NCBI GenBank assembly: GCA_027924585.1
Contig: BSBM01000870.1
Span: forward strand, 5,083,001-5,147,000
DNA length: 64,000 nt
Direction: 5' to 3'
Origin: Larix kaempferi
Taxonomy: Eukaryota; Streptophyta; Pinopsida; Pinales; Pinaceae
Shown: positions 33,597 through 44,630 of the stretch, piece by piece
How positions within the stretch are numbered: position 1 is the first letter of the stretch
Layout of the letters: the number at the start of each line of letters is the position of its first letter
The notes under the pieces: generated by a model
What the model was told of the DNA's origin: nothing
What the model saw: only the letters and a program-made list of their open reading frames with translations
The model's database searches: none
Made by a program: the position numbers and the translations under genes

Positions 33597-35336
33597 ATGA
33601 GCAATTCGAATGATCCTTCTTCTATACTTCTCACTCCTTTCAATTATTTCGAATGGAAAAGGAATATGATAATACTCTTGCGATCAAGAGGGTTTACTAG
33701 AATAGTTGAAGAAAAAGATGTCATACCACATCAAGCTGAAAAGAGAGTCAAGCACCTAAACAAAATGGATGAAGCCTTTGGATTCATATGCCTTCATATT
33801 TCTGATGATCTATTGTTTCATGCTGATGGATTGAAGTCTCCATATGATTTATGGATAAAATTGAGGAGTCTTTTTGGCAAACAAGACGAACTGAGAGGCT
33901 ACATTCTTTAGAATGAATTGGTTGCCCTTCAACCTAGCAATTTCGAGAGCATTCAAGATTTCTTCTCCAAATTTCAGAATTTGGTTTTGCATTGCAAGCA
34001 ATGTGGCATCACTAAAAGTGATGAGCAATTGATACTCTCTATATTGAGCAAACTTAGATCTCAATTTTCTGTCTTTGTATCTACCTTTCATTCTGTTCGA
34101 ATGTCCATCCCTGGATGGAAGTTTCCCACCTTAAGTGACTTCATTGAGGCTCTCACTCAAGAAGAGAACAAACTGTTTCAAATGGGTGCCATCAAAACCT
34201 CCAGAGATCTAGCTCTGTTGGCTGGTGAATCAAGTGGAGCGAATGATAAAGGGGGACAAAAAGGCAAAGGAAAGAAACCTTCAAGATCCAAGAATGACAA
34301 ACAAAAGAGACCAAATTGTACCTACTGCAAGAGAGGAAACCATCCTGAGCATGCCTGCATGCATAAGAAGATTGATCTTCTAACCAAGCTTCTTGAACAA
34401 AACCAAATTGTTGTTCCAAAAGAAGCAAAGATGTCTGATTCTGGAAGTGGATCTGATGATTGTCATGCATTGATGGCTGGTTTTTCAAAGACAAAAGCTC
34501 TCCTCATAGATTCTGGAGCTTCCATCCACATGATGGCACAAGAAGAATCCTTCTCCTCTTTGGATCTCCAAGATGGGCCTACCATTCACATGGGAGACAA
34601 CTCTCAGATTTCTGCCAAAGGTTTGGGTACAGTTCATATGGAGCATGGTAAGTTCAAAAATGTCTTATTTGTTCCTTCTCTTACAGCTAATTTGTTATCA
34701 GTATATCAAATGACTCATACAAGATCTCCAAAACAAGTGATTTTTGGTCCAGACACAGTAGAGATTACAGAAATCTCCACTGGAAAGGTTATAGCGAATG
34801 GGATTGCTAATCATGCCTCAAAGGCATATGAGTTCTCCCACTTCATGCCCTTCTCTCCAACTATCCCTTCAGATTCTGATGAGGATCACAGTGACTTCTC
34901 TTCCAGTGACTCCTATTCTAGTGAGGAAGAAGATCAAGATTTTGATGTTGAGATCATAGTTCAAGAAGATTCAGAACCAACACCTATTCTTAGTCCAGAT
35001 TCAAGAGAAATATGTTCTCACACAGTCCTCGCTACTACTAAGAACAAAGTTGATGATGTATTTGCTTACAGAACTACTAGACTTCAGCAGCATGCTAACC
35101 TTGCATTATGCCATCCACCTCTCCATGAGAGATTCAGCATGATGATGGGGTTTACTCTTCCATTCCTTGGGAAAACTCATCATGATACATTCGCTCCAGT
35201 GACAGAAAAGGTTCCTGAAAGACTTGCTACATTCAACACATTCTCTAGCACTTGCATTCGCACTTTACAGAGGATTAGCTTACCAAGTCTCTTTGCAAAG
35301 TTTTCACTGATGAAAGCTTGCTTCTTTTCTGCTTAG
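33597..35336 (+). CDS. Gag-protease polyprotein of the nested element, one internal TAG
   Basis: ATG at 33597 lies 115 bp after the primer-binding site. One frame of 579 codons runs to TAG 35334, broken only by a TAG at 33909-33911 (codon 105). Residues 1-220 form a copia-type Gag (YFEWKRNMIILLRSRG; DLWIKLRSLFG; GWKFPTLSDFIEALT). A zinc knuckle CX2CX4HX4C (CTYCKRGNHPEHAC) starts at residue 241, after a basic stretch. A retropepsin signature, LLIDSGASIHMM, has its Asp near residue 305. Then come a fragment resembling the start of the pre-integrase region, an acidic Ser-rich tract and an unrecognised C-terminus. Gag packages the RNA and the protease cuts the precursor. The internal stop falls where relatives usually have Gln; it is either a disabling mutation or leaky. 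Confidence 0.88.
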
Positions 35337-35363
35337 AGTAATGTCTCCTTGAGTTATTCAAAA

Positions 35364-35396
35364 ATATAAAAAAAAAAAAAAAAAAGGAAAAAGAAA
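35364..35396 (+). other. A-rich tract before the 3' LTR
   Basis: An almost pure A run follows the stop codon and precedes the polypurine tract; it might be a captured poly(A) or just low-complexity DNA. Confidence 0.4.
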
Positions 35397-35474
35397 ATTT
35401 TGAGGCAGTATTCTTTTTATCATTTCATTGATTGTATGGGTGACCTTTGGTCCTAGTTACCAGGGCCCAGGATG

Positions 35475-35487
35475 GATTAAGGGGGGG
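35475..35487 (+). promoter_or_regulatory. Polypurine tract of the nested element
   Basis: 'gattaaggggggg' abuts the 3' LTR, ending in seven G. Confidence 0.85.
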
Positions 35488-36267
35488 TGTTAGGATATTC
35501 CTATACTCCATCCTAGTCCTTCTAACATTTCTGACATTTTCAGTCCTGCATGCAAAATTAGGGTTTTGCATGCAATTAGGGTTTTGCATGCAATTAGGGT
35601 TTGCATGCAATTAGGTTTTGCAGCACCAGCACCTAGCCCTTGCCAAACTAGCCCCAGGAGCTTCTCTCGGATCAGTATTAGCTCTCCTAGAGCTTAGTGC
35701 ACCCTCTTTTCAGTTATTGCATGATAAGGGCACCCTTCTTCACCTACCAGTCCAGTTTAGTTCAGTTATCTTCAGTTCTTCCTTGATTTAAGGATTAACT
35801 GACTCCTAACTGACCTTATCACTCTTTTGGACCTCCAGTGTGACTAGATAGACTGTTTTGACTCCAGTTAGCTCCATGAGCGCCCCCCACTGAGTCTCCT
35901 TCACTATATCAATGCTTCCATGTGCCAGTTACACCAACCACACTCAGTTAGACTCAGTTTGACTCCCGGTTGATCACTACTTGTGCATTGATGACTTCAC
36001 CGATGATGAGATAGACTCCTAGTTTGGCACTGATGACTCTCCACTGATTATGGATCTTTGCATGAAGGATAATTCGAATTACACCTAGTGAATCCGAATC
36101 CTCATACTCAGCATTGTATATTTACCCGGTTACTATTCTGATTAATGTAATGTGTGTAATTATTCTGCCTCTATTGGATCTATGTTCTATTGCTTCTCTC
36201 TTCTTCCTAAATTCTTTCATAGTGAGGTTTACATCATCTCTTTGGATCTTATGTGGGCAATTTCACA
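35488..36267 (+). repeat. 3' LTR of the nested element
   Basis: 780 bp; about 12 substitutions and no length change relative to the 5' LTR. Confidence 0.96.
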
Positions 36268-36272
36268 ATACC

Positions 36273-36665
36273 TAGGTTCCACATAAATGACCCAATAAAC
36301 TGTCTGTACAAAGTCACATCCACTAACTCTGATGAGTCATCAGCTAACAGCTTCAAGTTGGAATCCATGGGAGAGGCCATGGCTTCACATTCCAACATAT
36401 CAATTCTTCTTAATATTTCCACAGCATACTTTCCCAGTGTGAGAGAGATTCCTTTTGGGCCTTGCCATACTTCCAGACCTAGGAAGTAATGCATCAATCT
36501 AAGATCATTCATTTTTTCAATTCTACAGCCATCTTCTTCTTGCTTTTCATGATCTATTTGTAAAAATAGATCATCCACATACAGTAATAGTATCACAGGT
36601 TCATCATTCGTAATAGATCAACTTTACTTTTGGTAAAGCCCAAGCTTATCGAGAAACTGTCAATT
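36273..36665 (-). pseudogene. Copia reverse transcriptase fragment (outer element)
   Basis: The minus-strand translation has the RT catalytic motif LLLYVDDLF, then HYFLGLEVWQ, GKYAVEILRR and LYRQFIGSFM, the normal order of a copia RT tail. It is preceded by a KLGFTKSK-like remnant. Translation is cut off by the nested retrotransposon; its partner fragment lies at 32260-32684. Upstream RT, integrase and gag are not found, so the element had lost them. Confidence 0.85.
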
Positions 36666-38460
36666 CTCCCTTTGTGACTGAACATCATTCACACTCTGCA
36701 TTTGAGTGATCTTCTGCATATCTATCTGTGCCATCTTTCGTCAGATGGGTCTACTGATATGAGCCTCAATATCATTTAAACTCTGTGGTGAGTTCCTTCT
36801 TGCATCCATGACATCTGTGTATAGAAACCATATTCAACCTTGTAGCAAAGGTTGATATCCACATCACCCATGGCGATCATTAATCTCATCAATTGACTAT
36901 TGACCTTGGGTACCCGAACAGAGCTTTCTTCAATTACATCATTAAGATAATGGTCTTATCTAGCTACTTGGAGCAAACATCTCATCATGATTCTCTTCCT
37001 CTTTTAAGAGAATATTCTAGCCACGAGCCTTCTATAGTGTGTTTGATTTGTAAATCCTTTTGTTGAACATCCATCATTTGTTCAGTGTTCATCATTCTTC
37101 ATGGTCTTTCCTACAAATCAAGATTAAGTACATGATTAGTAATGCTTCATAATCATCAAATCATGTTGACATGATAACCTATTATGCATACAGATATCAT
37201 TTACATAGTTATGCAACTATATTGACCAATACTTTGGCACAACACTTTTCTATATCTTGTATGCATACAGTGGCTATCTAGATGCCTTCCATCTTTACCA
37301 GAACATACTATCGAGAGTGTGCACAGCTCTCAGTATGTCAACAAAGAGGTTTCATTCTAGACAACCAATAATGGAATGTTTGTCCAATTTACCAATCATA
37401 TGGATATTAGTAGTATACTGTTCAATGCTATATGAATGTTTACACTGAGCATGATATATTCTAGGAATACAAATATGTATACAACTATTACAAGCAATAT
37501 CATTTACTATTTCAAATAACAACTCAAATACTTATCTTTTATGTTTGTGTGTTTGATCTTCTATATGTCTTTTGAACTTCTATTCATTTTGTACCACTAT
37601 GCATGCTCAAGTGTGCACTAGTGTCATCCTCATGAGCTCATACAAAAACATACATTTATTAGTATATTCTCAATATTATCAAAACATTATAATTCTAAAT
37701 AATCTTGAATATGTACAGTCATGATCATAGATAATAAACATTAGTATTCAAGGTTTTAGGGAAGTCTTCTTTTACTCATGCATATTCTTGTTTGATCATA
37801 GGACTCTTTTGGTTAGTTAAATCATCAGTCAAGATAAGAGACCTAATATGCATAAACCCTTGATTACTAACTTTATGAATAAGCATAACCAATCATACCA
37901 AGTATATTTATATAAGGGATCCTAACACAAGGTGAGATTCTAACTTGACATAGGAAAACATACCTGGATTAGTATACCTGCTTAGTTATGTCTGACATAC
38001 CTAATCAATATCTTTTTTGTTCTCTTCAATGATTTAGAGATCCTGTGTTGGAACCTGCATATCTCATAGGTTAAGCATAATAGAACAAAGTCATACATAC
38101 CTCGTAAGTAGAACTTCTATGTGATCAAAGATTATGGAGGAGTCTTTGTCTTCATGTTGTCATGGTCATGAAACTTGATTTGTCTTTCATGATGTACCTG
38201 TATCTTGTTAGCAGACAACATCAACCTCATACAACACCACAGTGCATTAGTACAATCATATAACCCTAATCAATGAATGTGTTCTATCATTCACATTCAT
38301 ACTTTTATTAGGGTGATAAGACAATTCTAACCTAAATAATATGAAGCCAAACATATTATGAACTTAACAAGAATCAGATTTCAAGACATACCAATATCTC
38401 CTTAAGTCATACCTGTCGAGATTTCTTGTAGTCTTCTTATGTAAGGCCTTAGCCTCAACT
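36666..38460. other. Outer copia interior, no recognisable gene
   Basis: The region that should hold gag, protease, integrase and early RT shows only scattered short frames and AT-rich DNA, so the body of the polyprotein is deleted or replaced. Confidence 0.6.
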
Positions 38461-39616
38461 CCCCCTAAAACTGGATATGGAGCTTGATTAGGGTTTGTTA
38501 GAGAAACCCTAAAAATTCAATCTTTGACTTTCACACTTCTGAATGGATGAAAGGATGTGTCTTGCCGAGCTGATCAAACTTGCATACTTCAATTTTGAAA
38601 TCTCCAAAATTTGACCCCTCAAAAATTTGAAACTTCTGGATCTTCTAGACAGGATCCCAAACTAGGGTTTGATGGAGCCCACCCTTTGTCCTAATCAGAA
38701 GCTTTGATCCAAGGCTCTAAACTCTTATTTTTTTGAGGAGTTTTCAGTCGTGGTCACAGACTTCAAAAATTCCAATTTTTGCTGAAGCCTTAATTTTCCA
38801 CCTTTCCGATCAAAATCCTGAATTGGAGTTTTATCAAGACCAGTCTTCTAACCAACCAAAAATTTTGATCTTGGTCTCTAAATTTTTATTTTCATGAGTA
38901 GCATCCAGCCGTGGTCTCCGATTACAGAAATTCCAACTTTCTCCGAAAGCCTAAATTCCGGAAGCCATGAATGAATGTGCTAAAACATAATTCTGTTTTG
39001 ACATAAATATGTACCTGATTGTTTCTGCTGTAACTCCGACCTTTTCAATCCATAGGGTCTGAAAACATTTTTTGTGGTACCCTTACCTGTCGTCTTTCCA
39101 TCTCGATAGGTCTTACCTCAATTGGATTTTCTGAGAGAGAGTTATGCCAAGTGTCGCAATGTGACCTGTTTATGGGATAAAATAGGAGATCGAACTCGTA
39201 CGGCATGCCACGTGTCACTAGTTCAACTTCGGCCTCTGAAAACATTTTATGAGATATTAAAGTCTATGTACTACCTATTAATTATTACAAAATTTCATTT
39301 GGAGCTTCCTAGCCCAAGTTATGACCTTTTTTCGTAGGTCACCTGAATTTGACTGAGATCTGGAAGAGGCAGAAACCCTAACTTGTACTGATCATAACTC
39401 ACAAATTACAACGAATCTGAGGATTTACTTTGTACACAAGGTACTTGGGTATGTTATCTACGACTTGTAAAGGTTTCATATCCCAAACCTTCACCAAAAT
39501 GGATTTATAGTGAAAGTTCCACGATGACTGGTTTTTTCTATATAAAACCCTAACCTTCAAATTGTCACAAGTGAATCAAGTGTCGTAAGTGCCATACATT
39601 GCCTTCCTTCAGGTTA
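38461..39616 (-). other. 5' leader of the outer copia element
   Basis: Resembles the leader of the element at 56283-63683 (around 62580-62900), e.g. 'gattagggtttgttagagaaacc'. It contains an inverted telo-box pair TTAGGGTTT-gttagag-AAACCCTAA (38488-38512) able to form a small hairpin. Confidence 0.65.
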
Positions 39617-39628
39617 GCTCTGATACCA
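39617..39628 (-). promoter_or_regulatory. Primer-binding site of the outer copia element
   Basis: TGGTATCAGAGC on the minus strand abuts the 5' LTR; complementary to the initiator tRNA-Met 3' end. Confidence 0.92.
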
Positions 39629-40232
39629 TGTTAAGATTCAATATGCTAAGAAATAAAATATCATCATTTCATTTCATTTCACAACAATAGCATATACAGG
39701 ATCACTGAAGAAACAACAAGCACGGCATAAATACAAGAGACACAAATTTATCCTGGGAAACGCTCATGGGGTAGAAAACCCAGCAAAGCTTCCTCAATAT
39801 ACATGACCAGCAATATACAAAGATGCAAACCAAAGACATGATATCCTCCTCCTCCATATAATACCTCTCTCTCACAAGTGCGCTACATTCCAAGCGAGAG
39901 AAGTGTGTCAAATGAGGAAAACACCTCCTCTATATATACACATCTCTGACTTGTACTTTATATTAACTAGGTCGGCCCCAACTTTACCAATGGGTTAAAC
40001 ACCCCATTACAACTAACTGGGCCGACCCCACTAGGGTAGTCTAATAACCCTTTGACCCACATAATACATACAGGGCTGACCACCACTAGGGAAGTCTAAT
40101 AACCAAAGTTACCACAATCCGACACAGGAATGAACATCTCCGGATATACAATAAGATCTTCACGGAGGAATGAAACATCTGCGGAATAATAAAGTACAAA
40201 TATAATATTCTTAGAACTTACAATATTCAACA
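39629..40232 (-). repeat. Right LTR (5' LTR) of the outer copia element
   Basis: 604 bp, TG...CA, same length as the left LTR with about 33 substitutions; should hold the element's promoter, given the minus orientation. Confidence 0.95.
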
Positions 40233-40237
40233 AGATG

Positions 40238-40913
40238 CTCCTCTAGCTATCTGCCATAATGTGAACTCCATGCATGAGAATAGGTCACAAACAATGTTTG
40301 AACAATGATTCACAAACTCTTCTTCAATCTCTGTCCATCAAAGGAGTATGTCATAAACAATTTTCTATCTTTAATCTCTATCCGAAATCATTCAAGAAGC
40401 ATTCACTTAGTCCTGAAGAAGTTCCTAACATAAGGACTACCATGTTTTAGTGCTTCATAGATAACACTTTATCTCTATTCAATTCAGTCCTTGTACATAG
40501 TTCTCGAGTCTCAAAAATAATTCCTTCCACAAGAGACATTTAAATTTCCTTTTAGAATGGACAAATGAGTGCACAATAGATTAACTCAATCACTCGAGAA
40601 GTTTTATATCTCTATCAACCATCGGCTCTCTATGGCAGTCCACAAAAGATCAATGAATAACCTCATTTAGCCATTTGTCAACAAGATTTTCCCCTTTTTA
40701 ATGACAACAAATAGGCATAGATGAAAATCAACTCAACCAAACTAATTCTTCTCCTAGTATTTTGCAACTCCACTTCTTTCTATTTGATCCTAAAAGGTTT
40801 CCAAGAATACAAGCAATATTCAACATGCTTCAAGCAATTCCTTTTAAATTCCTTAATCAATGAGTGGGATACTCATAAAAAAATACTTTTGATATGGATT
40901 ATAAACAACTTAT
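40238..40913. other. No recognisable gene
   Basis: AT-rich flank of the copia element; one plus-strand frame (40721-41002) runs into the following repeat and is not supported. Confidence 0.45.
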
Positions 40914-41483
40914 TGTCAATGGAATCCCTAGAGAGGGCTCACGTAATTGTTTCTACAGGTTTTTCATGGTGCTTGATCATAATATGTTTGAATAGTAATT
41001 AATTTCATTATGTCCCCCTTAACCATTTTATGCATTAGCACATGTACATTTAGTGGAAAAGGATACTCGTGGTATCTATATCCTAGTAAGATGCCAAATA
41101 ACCCCTACAAAGTTCTTGCATGTTAGTTCAAGTACTAGTTCAAGACTATTGATCTCAAGAAGATTCAATAAGATCGGAATACATATTTTTCACTCTTTGA
41201 TGATTGTCAAGGCCCCATAAACAATATATATTACCCTTGTGGTGATATAAGGAAATTTTCATGGTGTTTGAGCCTAATATCAGTAGTACTGTGGGAATAT
41301 TCAATGCTCTATGAATATTAACTAAAGTGTTAGATGAAAATACAACCCAACAAACAATAGCAGTTGATTTAAAAATCATCCCAGGTCTAGTAAGGCCATC
41401 TAAATAGTATTTGTACAGTGTTGCATGAAATTCTGAGTCCAAAATCCATCAACAATTAACTAAAACTCAGATCAGATCTAGCT
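40914..41483. repeat. Intact copy of the repeat targeted by the CACTA element (empty site)
   Basis: Continuous sequence matching 8850-9006 followed directly by 29109-29500. Only one ATA (41078-41080) is present where the CACTA copy has two. A 95-codon minus-strand frame (41442-41155) matches the frame in the other copy without indels. Confidence 0.92.
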
Positions 41484-41770
41484 CAGACCATTGAAGATGG
41501 TCTTAATCATGGCCAGGAATCAAATCTACTTGATTTTCTCCAGCAAGAAAAAGATGAAGAGGAGGAACTTATTGAGTTTGAAATTAGTGAAGCAAATCTT
41601 GTCAGACTCATGGACTGTTTGGATATGGTAATTGATTCAGATGAAAATGAAAATGCAAATGCTGATACCCTTCCTCTCAAGGGGTCTAGATGGGAGGTTA
41701 TCCATGTTATAAAAATTCATATGAAGTTTCAAAATGAAGGTTTCAAGGGATTTCTAAGGATTTATCATTA
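41481..41770 (+). pseudogene. Unidentified acidic coding fragment
   Basis: An open stretch of about 95 codons starts right at the edge of the repeat at 40914-41483. It is acidic, with QQEKDEEEELIEFEISEANL and VIDSDENENANAD, and ends in TAA near 41770. No start codon is evident and no family is recognised; it may be an exon of a lost gene. Confidence 0.35.
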
Positions 41771-42239
41771 ACTACCATAATCCAGCCACAATGAGATAAA
41801 ATCCCTCTAGATCGGTCATGAATAGTTATAAGGTTATGGATAATGTAGAATATTTTTCCCAAATCGTTCATAAAAAAAGCACTAAAACTTGTCAGCATGG
41901 TCTTATCAAGGATGGTGTCTATCTCAATAGAGATATATAAGACAACTTATTAAGCTAATCAAAATCTAAAAGTGTATGATACAAAAACTATTGGCCAGTG
42001 GTAGATTTTTTACAGTGTGGAAAGTAGGTTTTTGGATCATCTCTTCTAGGTTTTCTCTAGGGGTTCTAGAGATATAAACCTTAATCTAGGGTTGCAAATT
42101 CCTTAAGGGTACTCTTTGGCACTTTTCACTCTTCATTAAGGCCAACACCTTCATTCGTAAGGTCACTTATAGTTTTTCACCTTTTGGATCTATAAAGTGG
42201 ATTTTTTAAAGTCTTCATTCTACAAGGAGCCTTCATCCA

Positions 42240-43260
42240 GTAGCCTATGGGTCGGAATTGGTTGTTTCTTTGTTTGAATAGGGACAACTATTGTCCTTTG
42301 GGGGACTAATTGACTCCTACTTAAAGGAAAATTTCTATGGATGACAATTATGACCTCATATGTTTGGAAAATGATGAATCGTTTTGGTTGATCACTCTTT
42401 ATGTCAAGCTTGATCTCATCGATTCCACCAAGGGTAACAATGGTGCAAAGGAAATATAGGATACCTTCAAAACTCTCCTTGCAATTGGTAATACTAGCTA
42501 GGTTAGATGACTTGAAACTGAGCTCTCCAACCTCAAGATGAGTGTCTTCAACACAATTTAGGAGTATGTTGCAAGGTTTAAAGAATTGTAGTATAACATT
42601 ATTTAAGCCGGAGGAAAAGGAAAATCAGATTCGGAACTTGTAAGTATTGTTCTGAATAATTTTTCTCTAGCATTTAAATTTTTTGCTCATATATTCTCTA
42701 CAACATTGCTTTATTTGTCAAGGATCCTTTAAATTCTACTCTTGAGGAGGTTTTCTCTAATCTCATTTAGCATCAAGTTAGGTGAATTACTTCCTTGATA
42801 CAAATCCCATTCAAAGGTTGTCTCAACCCCTCTTAAATGTGAGTTTGATTTGGGGTAAAGGGAAATACGTGAAATCCTCCAAGAATAAAATTTCATATGT
42901 GGCTACTGTCATAAGAAGGGCCATCCATTCAAGTTTTTCCTTTCTCATCTTCAGAGAATTTAAGAGCTTCCAAGATCCACAGTAGGCACTGAAGACTTTT
43001 TATAATAATTCTATATCTGTTTATAGTGCAAATTTGGCAATACACTCTGCACTTTGGTCTTCTTCTTCTTAGTAGGAGTGGATCACTGATTCCGGTGCTT
43101 AACAACACATGACTAAACATGAAAACCTTCTCTCTAATGAGATACATTAGTAGAGTGGAGAGAAAGTGATTACCGGTAACAATTTGGCTATACAGGTTGC
43201 AGGATGTGGTGATGCCATTGTTGATGCAGAGTAATCACAGCCATGAGTTGGCCTAGGAGC
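42240..43260 (+). pseudogene. Copia gag-protease fossil
   Basis: Plus strand, broken by stops and frame changes throughout. Recognisable in order: Gag segments (KTLLAIGNTS; YVARFKEL; LVSIVLNNFS), a zinc-knuckle relic CGYCHKKGHPFKF (about 42897-42938) whose last Cys is replaced, and a retropepsin signature WITDSGA near 43080 followed by a stop. LTRs were not found. Clearly older than the three complete elements. Confidence 0.75.
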
Positions 43261-43591
43261 TTCAATACATGTCTGTTGTGGTAGTCTAGTGGCCTTGATA
43301 ATTGATCTTGATCTATAACTTTTACATTCTTACTAGAATTAAGCATGTCTCTTTCCTGCATCATTTGATTGAGTAAACATAACTTCGATGGTGTTGTGCC
43401 ATTGAAAGAGCATATCTACTCTAAACACTCATGACATCAACTCTTTTACTACATAAGCACCACATGTGGATACCTTGAGTGTTGGTTATATTAGATGGTA
43501 CAAAATGGATAAAAAATCATGTGTTTAATGAGGCAGTACAAATATAACTAGAAATAAATCAACAAAGGTGAGGATAGGATAATTTTATTAA

Positions 43592-43965
43592 TGTGTGTAC
43601 TATAAGAAAACAAATTGATACAAAATTGTTAAAGCTCCAACTATGAGTTTTTAATTTTGTCCTAGGATCCCAAACAAAAACAAAGAAGCTACATTCCATC
43701 CAGTCTATATCTTGCATCATAATCCAATAAAAAGCATTAAGAGTATACTCATGATGGACTTAAGCACTTCAGGGTCTATGTGTGTGTACTGTAAAAAAAA
43801 ATGATACAAAAGTGTTAAAGCTCCAACTATGGTTTTTAATTTTTTCATGGGTCACAAACAAAAACAAAGAAGCTACATTTCATTAAGTCTATAGATCGCA
43901 TCATAATCCAATAAAAAGAATTAAGAGTATACTCATGATGGACTTAAGCACTTCAAGGTACAATG
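43592..43965. repeat. Two-copy tandem duplication, 189-bp period
   Basis: 'gtgtgtact(a/g)taa' at 43592 and 43782 each start a unit with 'gttaaagctccaactatg', 'aacaaaaacaaagaagctaca' and 'agtatactcatgatggactt'. The copies are close to each other. Confidence 0.9.
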
Positions 43966-43970
43966 ACTGC

Positions 43971-44345
43971 ACAAAGTAATGCAGTCCCAAAACACTGCAG
44001 TGATTGTAGAAAGTAATGCCAAGATGGAGTTAAATAGTTCAGGGTAATCCAAACAAGCCCACCTTCATCAATCTTGTCTCCAATGGTCGTGGGCATATCC
44101 CTCAACTTAGTGATATTCATTAGATAGCTCAATACTATATCAGTTTTTCCCATTCAGGTACTTGTGTGATTGTTCATCAGAAGCACTTTTTGGGGCACAT
44201 TCATGCTCTACTGCATAGCGTCCAAGGCATCATACATGTCCTTGGCCATCTTATTCTCTTGCGATGTGGACTAAGTGATCCTTCACCAAATTGAGGACAA
44301 AATTCTTGAGGTTGAATTAGGCTAAGTTGCATGCCATCATTAATG
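43971..44345 (-). pseudogene. Copia gag fossil
   Basis: On the minus strand: NLVKDHLVHIA, then after a frame change a stretch with YLMNITKLRDMPTTIG, DKIDEGGLVWITL and LTPSWHYFL, matching the order of the UBN2-type copia Gag core. It carries one frame change and internal stops, and neither LTR nor pol is nearby. It points the other way from the gag fossil at 42240-43260, so they are separate insertions. Confidence 0.75.
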
Positions 44346-44630
44346 ATATGACATCTCATATTTTCAAGGCCTTTTAGTTTGAGCCTTTGGCCTCTTCCTA
44401 TGTGTTAGAATATGTGTTAATGTTGTGCTTAGGAGTAAAACTTGTGTTGGTTAATCATTGGCGATATCCAAAAGCGTATAGATATTGTGAAATTTTTTGT
44501 TTGGAAAGAGCAATGTGAACAATCTAGAGGTCTCATTAGATAGTATCAAATGACCTACAAGACTACAAGTACACACTAAATCAACAAGTTTTGTTGTTGG
44601 TTATTCATTTGATGGAAGGTGGATTTGGTG

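Larger units (their letters stand above)
32690..36267 (+). mobile_element. Nested Gag-protease-only LTR retrotransposon, 3.6 kb
   Basis: 780-bp LTRs (32690-33469, 35488-36267), TGTTAGG...TTTCACA, with the target duplication ATACC on both sides (32685-32689, 36268-36272), a tRNA-Met-type primer-binding site and a polypurine tract. The 2-kb interior encodes only Gag plus a protease-like segment; integrase, RT and RNase H are absent. This is the plan of plant terminal-repeat elements with a GAG gene (TR-GAG), which must borrow enzymes from an autonomous relative. About 12 LTR differences in 780 bp make it the youngest insertion in the window. It interrupts the pol gene of the outer copia element. 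Confidence 0.96.
29974..40232 (-). mobile_element. Copia-lineage LTR retrotransposon, internally deleted, with a nested insertion
   Basis: Two 604-bp direct LTRs (29974-30577, 39629-40232), each TGTTAAG...TTCAACA, are flanked by the 5-bp target duplication AGATG (29969-29973, 40233-40237). The primer-binding site beside the right LTR and the polypurine tract beside the left LTR set the minus orientation. About 33 LTR differences (counted by eye) imply an old insertion. Only an RT piece and an RNase H piece of pol are recognisable, separated by a second retrotransposon at 32690-36267. With that removed the element is about 6.7 kb, much of it noncoding, so it was already non-autonomous or heavily decayed. 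Leader and LTR resemble those of the element at 56283-63683. Confidence 0.95.
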
